Positions 1-8,591 of a stretch of DNA of 64,000 nucleotides are shown here, piece after piece. Below the pieces are notes generated by a model. That model did no database searches. It was not told where the DNA came from and was given only the letters and a program-made list of their open reading frames with translations. The first letter of the stretch is position 1. Each line of letters opens with the position of its first letter. Location of the stretch: contig NZ_WHOD01000045.1 in NCBI RefSeq assembly GCF_013141765.1, forward strand, positions 248,001-312,000. The letters run 5' to 3'. Source of the stretch: Paenibacillus foliorum. GTDB lineage: Bacteria; Bacillota; Bacilli; Paenibacillales; NBRC-103111. Made by a program: the position numbers and the translations under genes.

Positions 1-204
1 CTCTTTAGGATTGCGGATGATCTCGTTCAGTTTAGAACGATCAATTCCGTGGGAAATTTGATAGCTTTTTAGAACCTCTTCAAGCTGTTCCATGTTAAAA
101 GTCAAGCTGTCTTCATAGTTTTTAAATTGTAAGAAAGCATTAAGCTTATTATCGGATAGAGAAATTTCCATAAAAAAACTTAGTGGAATAGCTTGCTCCG
201 CCAT
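1..204 (-). CDS. FapA (DUF342) family protein, N-terminal 68 codons only
   Basis: An open frame runs from ATG at 204 off the left edge of the window. It begins MAEQAIPLSFFMEISLSDNK and continues to codon 68 with no stop. The start is preceded by AAGGTGAGG a few bases upstream. A FapA/DUF342 protein commonly follows sigD at the end of the fla/che cluster in Paenibacillus-type genomes, and the N-terminal pattern fits that family. The call rests on position plus a short N-terminus, because the beta-helical core lies outside the window. It starts 23 nt after the sigD stop and is probably cotranscribed with it. Confidence 0.5.
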   Translation of the reverse strand, partial: MAEQAIPLSFFMEISLSDNKLNAFLQFKNYEDSLTFNMEQLEEVLKSYQISHGIDRSKLNEIIRNPKE

Positions 205-226
205 AATTACCCTCACCTTCTAAGTA

Positions 227-1012
227 TCAAGAATCTTGAAACAACTGCTCTTGGTAACGTCCCAGTGAGCCACGAAGTCTTAAGATTGCCTTTGAATGCA
301 GCTGTGAAATGCGTGAAGGTGAAAGGTTCATTACTTCAGCAATTTCACTTAATGACAATTCCTCATAATAAAATAGAGAAACCACCGTTCTTTCCTTCTC
401 TGTAAGCCTTTCAATAGCTTTGGCTAAAGTTTCTTTCAAATAAAACTCATTTACTTTATATTCAGGATTTTTAGCTTTCTCATCAATAAGCAGGGAAAGC
501 CTCGTCTCCGAATCTTCTTCACGAATGGGGTCGTCAATAGAACAAACGGTAGTAATAGCTATTTCTTGTACCATTTGCCGAAAGTCATTTTCACTAACTT
601 GTAAATACGAACTAATTTCCTCATCGGTAACAGTACGTAAGTATTGTTGTTCCAGCTTCTGGTAAGCCTCTTCAATCTTCTTTGATTTTTCACGAACGGA
701 TCTTGGCACCCAATCCCCCTGGCGCAGACCATCAATGATAGCACCACGGATACGCCAGGAAGCATAAGTTTCAAATTGCAGTCCGCGCAGGTAATCGAAT
801 TTTTCAATTGCATCAATTAATCCCATAACGCCAAAACTCGCTAAATCATCTTTTGCCACATTTTTCGGTAAACCTATAGACAGACGGTTCGAAACATAAT
901 CCACTAAAGGTAAATAAGTTTCGATCAGCGACTGTTTTGCTTCAATCAAGCCGGATTCTTTCCACTGCTTCCAGACATCAATATTGGATAAATGCGACTT
1001 TTGTTGAATCAT
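227..1012 (-). CDS. sigD: RNA polymerase sigma factor for flagellar operons (SigD/FliA/WhiG type)
   Basis: 261 residues, the usual length for FliA/SigD. Region 2 is visible at about residues 55 to 95, including FGVMGLIDAIEKFDY and FETYASWRIRGAIIDGLR. Region 3 follows, and the region 4 helix-turn-helix LSEIAEVMNLSPSRISQLHS lies near residues 220 to 240. It directs RNA polymerase to late flagellar and motility promoters. As in B. subtilis it is the penultimate part of the fla/che operon, so its level would depend on transcription reaching the distal end. Start is ATG at 1012 behind GGTGG. The partner anti-sigma factor FlgM is not in this window. Confidence 0.96.
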   Translation of the reverse strand: MIQQKSHLSNIDVWKQWKESGLIEAKQSLIETYLPLVDYVSNRLSIGLPKNVAKDDLASFGVMGLIDAIEKFDYLRGLQFETYASWRIRGAIIDGLRQGDWVPRSVREKSKKIEEAYQKLEQQYLRTVTDEEISSYLQVSENDFRQMVQEIAITTVCSIDDPIREEDSETRLSLLIDEKAKNPEYKVNEFYLKETLAKAIERLTEKERTVVSLFYYEELSLSEIAEVMNLSPSRISQLHSKAILRLRGSLGRYQEQLFQDS

Positions 1013-1030
1013 TAACGGTTGCCACCACCC

Positions 1031-1447
1031 TTATTCTTCCGTCATGTGACGTACGGCTTGAGCCAACTCCCCTGCATCCATGTTCTGTTTACTAGATAGC
1101 TTTGGGGGATTCAACGGAGCAAAGCCCGTTCCTCCACCGGATGAATTAGATCCTTTCAGCATATCGTGCAGTGCTGCATCTTCATCCGGTGTAGACATAT
1201 CTAGTGTTGTTCCTTTGTGATCATCTGCAGGTTCTTGGTGTAGCGCCTCAGTTACGGCTAATTGGTTAAATCCTGCAATCGTCCCTAGCACCCAACGGAA
1301 CAAAAAGACGACTGCAAACAAAATAATAAAACTATAAAAACTTCTTAACAATGTCGTCAGCCAAATATTATTGAAAATAGATATCAAAAATGTAAGTACA
1401 AACGATATGCCGCCAACGATAAAATTCCAACGAATAGTCCCTAACAT
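1031..1447 (-). CDS. Unrecognised two-helix membrane protein between cheD and sigD
   Basis: 138 residues. Two hydrophobic helices are evident near residues 8 to 26 (FIVGGISFVLTFLISIF) and 36 to 54 (FYSFIILFAVVFLFRWVLG). A hydrophilic, probably cytoplasmic tail of about 80 residues follows, rich in Asp, Ser, Gly and Pro. ATG at 1447 has AAGGAG nine bases upstream, and the gene sits 3 nt after the cheD stop, so it is a real operon member. I do not recognise a family. It is next to sigD, as swrB is in B. subtilis, but on the other side, and I see no clear similarity to SwrB. A motility-accessory role is inferred from context only. Confidence 0.75.
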   Translation of the reverse strand: MLGTIRWNFIVGGISFVLTFLISIFNNIWLTTLLRSFYSFIILFAVVFLFRWVLGTIAGFNQLAVTEALHQEPADDHKGTTLDMSTPDEDAALHDMLKGSNSSGGGTGFAPLNPPKLSSKQNMDAGELAQAVRHMTEE

Positions 1448-1450
1448 AGC

Positions 1451-1945
1451 CTACAGCTCCTTTACTCCTTGAAGTACACTTCGGATTAAAAGGACGCCGG
1501 TCTCACAGTTGAATTCAATAGTTCTTCCATAATTGCCACCCGTGTCTTCAGCCCGTAATGGTATGGAGAATTGCTTCAGCATTAATTTGCAGGATTCAAC
1601 ATTTCTGGGTCCAATACGCATCGTGTCCGAGTTGCTAGCAAAGGCGAACATTTGTGCGCCACCTGCCATTTTTGCTTCTAATCTACTTTTCACAGCACCT
1701 AAAGCTTGCATCTTCGAAATCAGATCCGGAATCGCAGTGTCGGCATACTTAGCAATATTCAATTTGCCTTCTCTCGCAATCTCAGAATCAGGCAGCATAA
1801 CATGTGCCATCCCTGCGACCAGCGCTTTTGAATCATAAAGAGTAAGACCAACGCAAGACCCTAACCCTGTCGTTTTCAGCACCCCGGTCAAGTGTGTAAC
1901 ATTCAGATCAGCCATGGCTACTTTAATAAAATTATCTTGAATCAT
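1451..1945 (-). CDS. cheD: Chemoreceptor glutamine deamidase CheD
   Basis: 164 residues. The CheD signature GLGSCVGLTLYD carries the nucleophile Cys31, and AHVMLP carries the partner His48. KMAGGAQMF and TGGNYGRTIEF are also typical of the family. CheD deamidates receptor glutamines and binds CheC, raising its CheY-P phosphatase activity. The two genes are coupled here: the cheD ATG overlaps the cheC stop as ATGA. This supports a B. subtilis-type CheC/CheD adaptation system. Confidence 0.96.
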   Translation of the reverse strand: MIQDNFIKVAMADLNVTHLTGVLKTTGLGSCVGLTLYDSKALVAGMAHVMLPDSEIAREGKLNIAKYADTAIPDLISKMQALGAVKSRLEAKMAGGAQMFAFASNSDTMRIGPRNVESCKLMLKQFSIPLRAEDTGGNYGRTIEFNCETGVLLIRSVLQGVKEL

Positions 1946-2562
1946 GGAGTTTGCACTCCCAAAGCAACAAAAATTTTGTCGAATGATTCCGGATCAGGGA
2001 TGAGGAAAAAATGGCCTTCCACTTCATCGTTACCATCCAAAAATTTCGTGTCAATAAGTAATGCGGAGTCTCCCATTTGACCGAATTGTAGAAGACCATA
2101 ACTCAGAATAGCACCCGCCATATCAATAGCTAATGCCGGAACTGTCGGTGACATATACAGCTGTGTAAAATCAGCTAATGAAGATAAATAAGAGCCCGCC
2201 AAAATATTACCTATTTCGCTTAAAGCAGAAAGTTCCATCTCTGTATAATGTTCGTCATCGACTACCTCAATACCTACCAGATTGCGCAATAATTTTTTGG
2301 CTGAATCTAGTGATATTATGAAAAATAGGTTGCCGGGAGTTTCTCCTTCTACCCTTAGGAAAATGGCAATGACTACCTGCTCCGCACCGCCAACACTTTC
2401 TGCTATTTCCTCAAAAGCTACCATCCTAACTTTGGGAACCAACATATCTACCGGTTTATCGAGCAATTTCGACAAAGCTGTAGCCGCATGTCCAGCGCCT
2501 ATATTACCTATTTCCTTGAGAACGTCCATCTGAAAATCTGCGAATCGATCAAATAGTTCCAC
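1942..2562 (-). CDS. cheC: CheY-P phosphatase CheC
   Basis: 206 residues with the duplicated phosphatase motif E-x2-N in pseudo-symmetric halves: Glu17/Asn20 in KEIGNIGAGHAATAL and Glu116/Asn119 in SEIGNILAGS. It dephosphorylates CheY-P and partners CheD, whose gene overlaps its 3' end by 4 nt. The start is GTG at 2562 with AGGAG eight bases upstream, giving MELFDRFADF. FliY, encoded in the same operon, carries the same phosphatase fold, so this cell has two CheY-P phosphatases. Confidence 0.95.
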   Translation of the reverse strand: MELFDRFADFQMDVLKEIGNIGAGHAATALSKLLDKPVDMLVPKVRMVAFEEIAESVGGAEQVVIAIFLRVEGETPGNLFFIISLDSAKKLLRNLVGIEVVDDEHYTEMELSALSEIGNILAGSYLSSLADFTQLYMSPTVPALAIDMAGAILSYGLLQFGQMGDSALLIDTKFLDGNDEVEGHFFLIPDPESFDKIFVALGVQTP

Positions 2563-2567
2563 ACAAG

Positions 2568-3029
2568 TTACTCCTCTAGATTTTCTAATTGGACAATTTC
2601 GCTTTTATTTAAGACTTCCTCAAGATTCAAAAGAATTAATAATCGAGTATCGCTTACCTTCGCTATTCCTTGCAAGTATTTGGCTTTAATTCCACCAACC
2701 ACCTCGGGTGGGTCATCAATGCAATCCGTGTCGACATCAATGACATCATTAGCGGAATCCACGATCAAGCCAACCTCGATATCTTTTACAGCTACTATAA
2801 TAATTCGTGTATTATCCGTATATTCGCCTTCCTTAAAGCCAAATCTGCCACGAAGGTCAATGACCGGGGTAACCACACCGCGCAAATTAATGACGCCCTT
2901 AACAAATTCAGGTGTTTTGGGAACTCTTGTCATTGGCTGCATACGCTCAATCGTACGCACCTTTTCTACCTCAACGCCATATTCCTCGTGTGCCAAAGCA
3001 AATACGATTACTTTGATCTCTTCTCCCAT
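2568..3029 (-). CDS. cheW: Chemotaxis coupling protein CheW
   Basis: A single CheW SH3-like domain with the characteristic NLRGVVTPVIDLR segment. It links chemoreceptors to CheA. The open frame extends upstream to 3056, but AGAGGAGG lies nine bases before the ATG at 3029, giving a 153-residue protein beginning MGEEIKVIVFALA, the expected CheW N-terminus. I therefore use 3029. It sits 5 nt upstream of cheC and downstream of cheA, with no promoter visible between them. Confidence 0.95.
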   Translation of the reverse strand: MGEEIKVIVFALAHEEYGVEVEKVRTIERMQPMTRVPKTPEFVKGVINLRGVVTPVIDLRGRFGFKEGEYTDNTRIIIVAVKDIEVGLIVDSANDVIDVDTDCIDDPPEVVGGIKAKYLQGIAKVSDTRLLILLNLEEVLNKSEIVQLENLEE

Positions 3030-3085
3030 ATTCCCGTGCCTCCTCTTAGTTATCAACTAGCATCAGTTAAGTTAATTTGCAGGGA

Positions 3086-5128
3086 TTACTTAATAAGTGC
3101 ATTTGTATCGATAATTAAAGCCACTTGTCCATCTCCCAAAATAGTAGCCCCAGATACTGCAAACAAATTGGTAAAATATTTGCCCAGTGTCTTTAATACG
3201 ATCTCTTGTTGACCAATAAATTCGTCTACCACCAAGGCGGCCAGTCTTTCACCTTTACGTATGACCACAATCTGTGTTTCACCTTCATTGATCTCATCAG
3301 CAGCACCAGGCACTTCAAACAGCTTAGCTAATGGAACTAGAGGGATGACGCTGTTGCGGTAATCTACCATCAAGTTGCTATGTACGACGCGAATCTGCTC
3401 TTGTTTAATAGCTGCTGTCTCAACAATGGAAGATAGTGGGATCGCATATTTCTCGCTGCCCATACGAATAAGCATTGCAGATATGATGGACAAAGTAAGC
3501 GGAAGTTGAACTGAGAATTTCGAACCTTTACCTAGCTTGGAGGTAACTTGAACTTTTCCTCCTAAACTCTCAATCTTAGTTTTTACAACATCCAATCCTA
3601 CTCCACGTCCAGATAAATCAGAAATTTTATCGGCCGTACTGAATCCAGATGCGAAAAGCAGCAAGTAAACTTCTTCATCCGATAATCGGGATGCCTGATC
3701 TTGCGTCACTACGCCTTTTTTAATAGCCGTCTTAAGGATATTATCCCGATTAATGCCGCGGCCGTCATCTTCGATTTCTATGAAAACATGATTGCCGCTA
3801 TGATATGCACGTAAGTTGATTGTACTTGTTTCTGATTTTTTTGCCGCAATTCGATCTGCCGTAGGTTCAACTCCATGATCAACCGCATTTCTCAGCAAGT
3901 GAACAAGCGGATCACCAATTTCGTCAACTACCGTTCGATCTAGCTCCGTGTCAGCACCGGTAATGATTAAATCTACCTTTTTATCCAAGCTTTTAGCAAC
4001 GTCGCGGATCATCCTTGGAAATCTATTAAATACCGTATCTATTGGAACCATGCGCAGCTTCAAGACGATTCCTTGAAGATCGCTGCTCACTCTAGTCATA
4101 TGCTCAACCGTTTCGGTCAGCTCGCTCTTTTTTATTTCGCTAGCTAGCTGTTCAAGTCGAACCCTATCAATCAACAACTCACTAAATAGGTTCATCAACG
4201 TATCCAAACGCTCAATATCCACACGAATGGTTCGGTTAGCTACTGGAGCATTTGCTGCAGCCGGCTTCTTAACTTCTACTTTTTCTGGAGACTCCGTCTT
4301 AGCTACTGCTGAAGCAGCCGCAATTTCCTGTTGAGCAGCCATAATTGGAGGCTTCATCAACTCTTCTAGTTTAGCCGAGTCCAACACGCTAACTACTGCT
4401 TTATCGATTTCCGATACACTAGAGATTTGTTTTTCCAGGCTTGCTCTATCCGTACTAGATATGAAGAATACCGAAAACTCATTGTCAAATCGTTCTTGTT
4501 CAATATCTTCAACAGGAGGATTAGATTTAATAACCTCACCGTTTTGTTCCAATACATTGAACACCATATAGGCACGGGCAGCCTTTAGAACACAATCCTC
4601 ACGAACGCCAACCTCAATGTAAAACACACTAATTCCTGCTTCAATGGACTGTTGAATAATGGATAATTGAAATTCGTCTAAAATTTCAGCTGAGGAAGTT
4701 TCTACCTTTGCAGCAGAAGCACTACCACCTGTACTGCCTTTCAAATATTCACCGGTAACGATAGATTTCAAGGCGGCAACGATAACTGTAACGTCCGCCT
4801 TCCCCGTCCCTCCTTGAATGATATCTTCAACCATGGACTCCAAGGAATCCAAGCTTTTGAAGATGCAGTCAAAAATAAACGAATCCATTTTTAATTTAAG
4901 GTTCCGTACCAAGTCCAATACATTTTCCATCTCATGAGTTAATGATGCCAGATCCTCAAAGCCCATCGTTGCCGACATCCCTTTGAGCGTATGTGCAGAA
5001 CGGAAAATATTATGTACGATGCTTATATCTTCAGGGTTGCTTTCAAGACTCATCATATTATCGTTCAAAGCTTGTAAATGCTCTCTGGATTCGTCAATAA
5101 ACATAGATAAATATTGATTCATCTCCAA
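3086..5128 (-). CDS. cheA: Chemotaxis histidine kinase CheA (TTG start proposed)
   Basis: About 680 residues with the full CheA layout. The P1 HPt domain has phospho-acceptor His46 in SAHTLKGMSA, followed by a P2 CheY/CheB-docking region and the P3 dimerisation domain. The P4 kinase shows the N-box HLLRNAVDHG and glycine motifs DDGRGIN and GRGVGLDVV, and a P5 CheW-like tail closes the protein. An ATG at 5134 is only 3 nt from GGAGG. The TTG two codons later (5128) is 9 nt away and gives MEMNQYLSMF, closely matching the B. subtilis CheA start as I remember it and placing the histidine at 46. I prefer the TTG. Confidence 0.95.
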   Translation of the reverse strand: MEMNQYLSMFIDESREHLQALNDNMMSLESNPEDISIVHNIFRSAHTLKGMSATMGFEDLASLTHEMENVLDLVRNLKLKMDSFIFDCIFKSLDSLESMVEDIIQGGTGKADVTVIVAALKSIVTGEYLKGSTGGSASAAKVETSSAEILDEFQLSIIQQSIEAGISVFYIEVGVREDCVLKAARAYMVFNVLEQNGEVIKSNPPVEDIEQERFDNEFSVFFISSTDRASLEKQISSVSEIDKAVVSVLDSAKLEELMKPPIMAAQQEIAAASAVAKTESPEKVEVKKPAAANAPVANRTIRVDIERLDTLMNLFSELLIDRVRLEQLASEIKKSELTETVEHMTRVSSDLQGIVLKLRMVPIDTVFNRFPRMIRDVAKSLDKKVDLIITGADTELDRTVVDEIGDPLVHLLRNAVDHGVEPTADRIAAKKSETSTINLRAYHSGNHVFIEIEDDGRGINRDNILKTAIKKGVVTQDQASRLSDEEVYLLLFASGFSTADKISDLSGRGVGLDVVKTKIESLGGKVQVTSKLGKGSKFSVQLPLTLSIISAMLIRMGSEKYAIPLSSIVETAAIKQEQIRVVHSNLMVDYRNSVIPLVPLAKLFEVPGAADEINEGETQIVVIRKGERLAALVVDEFIGQQEIVLKTLGKYFTNLFAVSGATILGDGQVALIIDTNALIK

Positions 5129-5183
5129 AACCATACACCTCCGTCAATGTAGTTCATCCCAAATGCTGTAGTCTTATTTCAAT

Positions 5184-6290
5184 TTAATTTGTAATGACTG
5201 CTTGTGATATCTTCCGAGCAATTTCCTGCTGAGGCAGAACATGCATAACGCAGTTCAATTCTACAGCTGCTCTTGGCATCCCATATACAATGCATGTTTC
5301 TTCCGATTCCGCGATAGTAGTTGTGGCTCCAGCTTGTTTTAATGCCAGCATCCCCTTGGCTCCATCCGCCCCCATCCCTGTCATAAGAACAATATGACGC
5401 TTCAATTCTTTGAGCGGAAGCAAAGATTCAAAAAGGATGTCAACGGATGGTCGATGACCGGCCCTAGGATCTTCTAGGTTCAAATGAATTTTGTATGCCC
5501 CAGGGCCGTTCCGAGCTATAGTCATATGGTAACCCCCAGGCGCTATATACGCTGTGCCATTTTGAAGGATCATTCCATTCTCGGCCTCTAGTACATTCAG
5601 CTCAGATACAGAATCCAACCGCTGTGCCAAAGATTTGGTAAAGTTGGGCGGCATGTGCTGTACGATTACGATTGGAGCTGGCGTATGTCCAGGGATCTGT
5701 GAAATGACTTGATGCAATGCCCTAGGACCCCCAGTAGATGTCCCTATTGCAACAAGTTGGCTTACATGTGATGACGGTTTCAATTGTTGTTGCTGCTTTT
5801 CTGTAATGGACTGCACGACGGTTTCGGTAGCTACTGCTAATCTGGGTGATGGTTTGGAAACCAACGGATTTAATTGAAACTTGTTAACATTCGTTTTCAC
5901 TGCTATATGAAGCTTCTCTAAAAGAGCTGTCTTCACTTTATGAAGATCCAAGGAAATGGAACCTGATGGCTTTCCTATAAAATCAACGGCGCCTCTTTCT
6001 AAGGCAGTTATAGTTTCCCTTGCACCATCTTGTGTTAAACTGCTCAGCATGACCACTGGTGTCGGCAGTTCAGACATGATTGCCTTTAGAGCATCTAGTC
6101 CATTCATTTCCGGCATCTCAATATCCATAGTAACCACGTTCGGTTTAAGCTTTTTAACAAGCTCCAAGGCTTCCTTACCATTTTTTGCGGTTGCCACTAC
6201 TTGAAACTGAGGATCCTCCGAAATGAGGTCTGTAATGATTTTTCTCATAAAAACAGAATCGTCGACTACTAGCACTCCATATGGTTGCAT
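5184..6290 (-). CDS. cheB: Chemoreceptor methylesterase CheB
   Basis: 368 residues. A receiver domain occupies residues 1 to 120, with acidic pocket Asp10/Asp11 and phospho-acceptor Asp56 in TMDIEMPEMNG. A Gln-rich linker follows, then the methylesterase domain with catalytic motifs GTSTGGP (Ser), VQHMPPNFT (His) and MTGMGADG (Asp). It removes methyl groups from receptors and deamidates them. ATG at 6290 follows GGAGGTG at slightly long spacing. It sits between flhG and cheA as in B. subtilis. cheR is not in the window, as expected, since it usually lies elsewhere in these bacteria. Confidence 0.97.
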   Translation of the reverse strand: MQPYGVLVVDDSVFMRKIITDLISEDPQFQVVATAKNGKEALELVKKLKPNVVTMDIEMPEMNGLDALKAIMSELPTPVVMLSSLTQDGARETITALERGAVDFIGKPSGSISLDLHKVKTALLEKLHIAVKTNVNKFQLNPLVSKPSPRLAVATETVVQSITEKQQQQLKPSSHVSQLVAIGTSTGGPRALHQVISQIPGHTPAPIVIVQHMPPNFTKSLAQRLDSVSELNVLEAENGMILQNGTAYIAPGGYHMTIARNGPGAYKIHLNLEDPRAGHRPSVDILFESLLPLKELKRHIVLMTGMGADGAKGMLALKQAGATTTIAESEETCIVYGMPRAAVELNCVMHVLPQQEIARKISQAVITN

Positions 6291-6337
6291 TATTTGTCTA
6301 ACACCTCCATGTTGTCTGTTTGGTTGGCAAGAGGTTG

Positions 6338-7213
6338 TTACTGTTTAAGAAGTCTTATCATTTTTGATAAAAAACCTTTGACCGCACCATCTTGATTTTC
6401 TACAGGTGTTTGTCTGGCAATGAAATCTTCCACTAACTTTTCAATTGCTAGAGAAGCCGGGGAAGAAGGAAATTCAATTGTAAAGGGAACCTGCTTTTTA
6501 ACTGCTTTGGATACATGGCTGTCGTCAGCAACAAAACCTAGTGTCGGTATATCCAGCTGCAGAAACTGTTTGGCTACCATGCTGATCTTGTCTGCCGTTT
6601 GCTTGCCTTCCTTCCAATCTGTGGCTCGATTTACAACAAGCTTGAATTTAACGGGCTCGTTCATAGAATTAACCATCTTAATAATGGCATAAGCATCAGT
6701 AATGGAAGTAGGCTCAGGCGTAGTAACAACAAATGTTTCCTCTGCGGCCAAAATAAATTTCAACGTTTCCTTAGACAATCCAGCTCCTGTATCAAAAATA
6801 ATAAAATCAACAGAGCCGTTTAATTCATTGACCTGATTAGCAAAATAATCAAGCTGCTCCTCAGTTAACCTAATTAAATCATTAAAACCGGAACCGCCTG
6901 CGATAAACTGCAGGTTATTATAACCCGTTTGAATAATCTCCCATATCGTTTTCTCCTTTTTAAGGAGGTGGTACAAATTATACTTGGCTGTAATTCCCAT
7001 TAAAACATCAATATTGGCTAAGCCGATATCGGCATCGAACACAAGGACCTTATATCCTTTCTTCTGTAAGGTAAGCGCAAAATTCAAGGTGAAATTAGAT
7101 TTACCCACCCCACCCTTGCCGCTCGTGACAGTAATAATTCTTGTTGTTTTGGGCAATTGTTGGTTTTGTTGGCTCGAGACGAGATTCCGAAGTCCTTGTG
7201 CCTGATCATTCAT
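6338..7213 (-). CDS. flhG: MinD-like ATPase controlling flagellar number and placement, FlhG
   Basis: 291 residues of the ParA/MinD deviant Walker family. The P-loop is TSGKGGVGKSNFTLNFA at about residues 30 to 46, the switch region FDADIGLANIDV follows, and FDTGAGLS corresponds to Walker B. FlhG regulates FlhF and the assembly of the C-ring. The N-terminal segment before the P-loop (GLRNLVSSQQN) resembles the FlhF-activating region of the family. Its ATG overlaps the end of flhF by 8 nt and has GGGGG nine bases upstream, so the two are translationally coupled. Confidence 0.94.
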   Translation of the reverse strand: MNDQAQGLRNLVSSQQNQQLPKTTRIITVTSGKGGVGKSNFTLNFALTLQKKGYKVLVFDADIGLANIDVLMGITAKYNLYHLLKKEKTIWEIIQTGYNNLQFIAGGSGFNDLIRLTEEQLDYFANQVNELNGSVDFIIFDTGAGLSKETLKFILAAEETFVVTTPEPTSITDAYAIIKMVNSMNEPVKFKLVVNRATDWKEGKQTADKISMVAKQFLQLDIPTLGFVADDSHVSKAVKKQVPFTIEFPSSPASLAIEKLVEDFIARQTPVENQDGAVKGFLSKMIRLLKQ

Positions 7214-8591
7214 TGTTACTGGCCCCCAGTATCAAGTCAATGATGTGTTGTTCCGCCAATTCTGTAATATCATCTGGTACGCTTTGCCCATTTGTAACAT
7301 AAGACAATTGAAGCTTGAAATCATGGACTAGATTGACTACAGAGCCGAACGAGTCGGTTTCATCCATCTTCGTAAACAAAACCTTGTCCAATTTAAATTT
7401 AGTAAAGTTGTCAGTTATTGCTTTCATATCTTTATATTTGGTTGTTAAGCTCAATACAAGGAACGTTTCACTCTTTCCCTGAGAGCGTAAAAGCGAATTT
7501 AATTCCGATACATACATCTCATTACGGTAATTGCGACCAGCAGTATCCATAAATATAAGATCACAATCTTTTAATTGTTCATAGGCTTTGGACAAATCCT
7601 GTGGTGAAAAAACTACCTCTAAAGGAACATTTAAAATGGTCGCATACGTTTTTAACTGTTCTATTGCAGCAATTCGGTATGTATCCGATGTGATAAATCC
7701 AACCTTACGGTTATATTTAAGCACCTGTTCTGCCGCAAGTTTAGCAATTGTAGTTGTTTTACCTACTCCAGTAGGTCCAACGAAGTGGACTATTCTCGTA
7801 TCAGGGGCCATATGCTTCGACTCCCCTACCATAAACAGACCGAGCAATTGCTTACGTATTAATTTCATTGCCAGCTCTTCAGTTAACGCAATACCTTCCG
7901 ATTTAGCTGTTTCCGTTACTTCAGTAATAATTTCTTGAACGAGAACAGGATCTAGTTCTTGATCCAGCATCCGCTGCTGTAATGGTGCCAATGCGGGGTC
8001 TATTGGAGACTGCTGGAAGCTCTGAACTGAAAGCTTGTGCATGAACTCCTTCATTTGCTTAAGTTCTTCGAGCAGCATATCTTCCTTCGTATTAACCGGT
8101 ACCATTGTTGATGGATGTGATACTTGTGGAGCCTGTGTTAATTGTGGTGCATGTGATACTTGAGGTGCCAGTTGTACTGGTGGAGCTTGAAAAGGAGCCT
8201 TTACGGCGACAGGCGGTGAGCTGGGTATTAGCACATCAGGCACCTCAGGAAAAGACAGTGCCGATTGATCCGCTATCTTATTTGGTAATACGGCTCCTGC
8301 ACTGGTAGTCGGTCTTGAGTACGCGTTCTGAGCAGTTTGTAAAGAATTATAGTTTCTAGGAGCTTGCTCCTGTGACACCGTTGGTGTAGGTGCCGGAGCT
8401 TTAGAAGCACTCGCTGCGGCTGTCGAATCTGTTGCAGCAAGCACTTCAATTTTTTTCTTGGAAAACATCCCCATAAAGCCGCCAGAACGAATTTCTTTTG
8501 TACTTAAGATGACGGCATCTTTTCCTAAATCCGTACGAATCTTTTGTAAAGCATCTGGCATAGAATCGACTACGTAGCGCTTCACTCTCAT
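7206..8591 (-). CDS. flhF: SRP-type GTPase FlhF
   Basis: 461 residues. The FlhF N-terminal basic domain is MRVKRYVVDSMPDALQKIR. A Pro/Ala/Gln-rich linker (residues about 75 to 180) follows, then an N domain and the SRP GTPase domain: P-loop [24 protein letters not shown] and TKMDE. It specifies the flagellar assembly site. The linker contains near-repeats of the hexapeptide APQVSH. ATG overlaps the flhA stop as ATGA, with GGGGG upstream. Chemotactic and export genes on either side confirm the assignment. Confidence 0.96.
   Translation of the reverse strand: MRVKRYVVDSMPDALQKIRTDLGKDAVILSTKEIRSGGFMGMFSKKKIEVLAATDSTAAASASKAPAPTPTVSQEQAPRNYNSLQTAQNAYSRPTTSAGAVLPNKIADQSALSFPEVPDVLIPSSPPVAVKAPFQAPPVQLAPQVSHAPQLTQAPQVSHPSTMVPVNTKEDMLLEELKQMKEFMHKLSVQSFQQSPIDPALAPLQQRMLDQELDPVLVQEIITEVTETAKSEGIALTEELAMKLIRKQLLGLFMVGESKHMAPDTRIVHFVGPTGVGKTTTIAKLAAEQVLKYNRKVGFITSDTYRIAAIEQLKTYATILNVPLEVVFSPQDLSKAYEQLKDCDLIFMDTAGRNYRNEMYVSELNSLLRSQGKSETFLVLSLTTKYKDMKAITDNFTKFKLDKVLFTKMDETDSFGSVVNLVHDFKLQLSYVTNGQSVPDDITELAEQHIIDLILGASNNE

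Noticed and set aside
2670-3212. Plus-strand 180-codon frame opposite cheW and cheA
   Set aside because: It lies entirely antisense to two well-supported genes and shows no recognisable domain.
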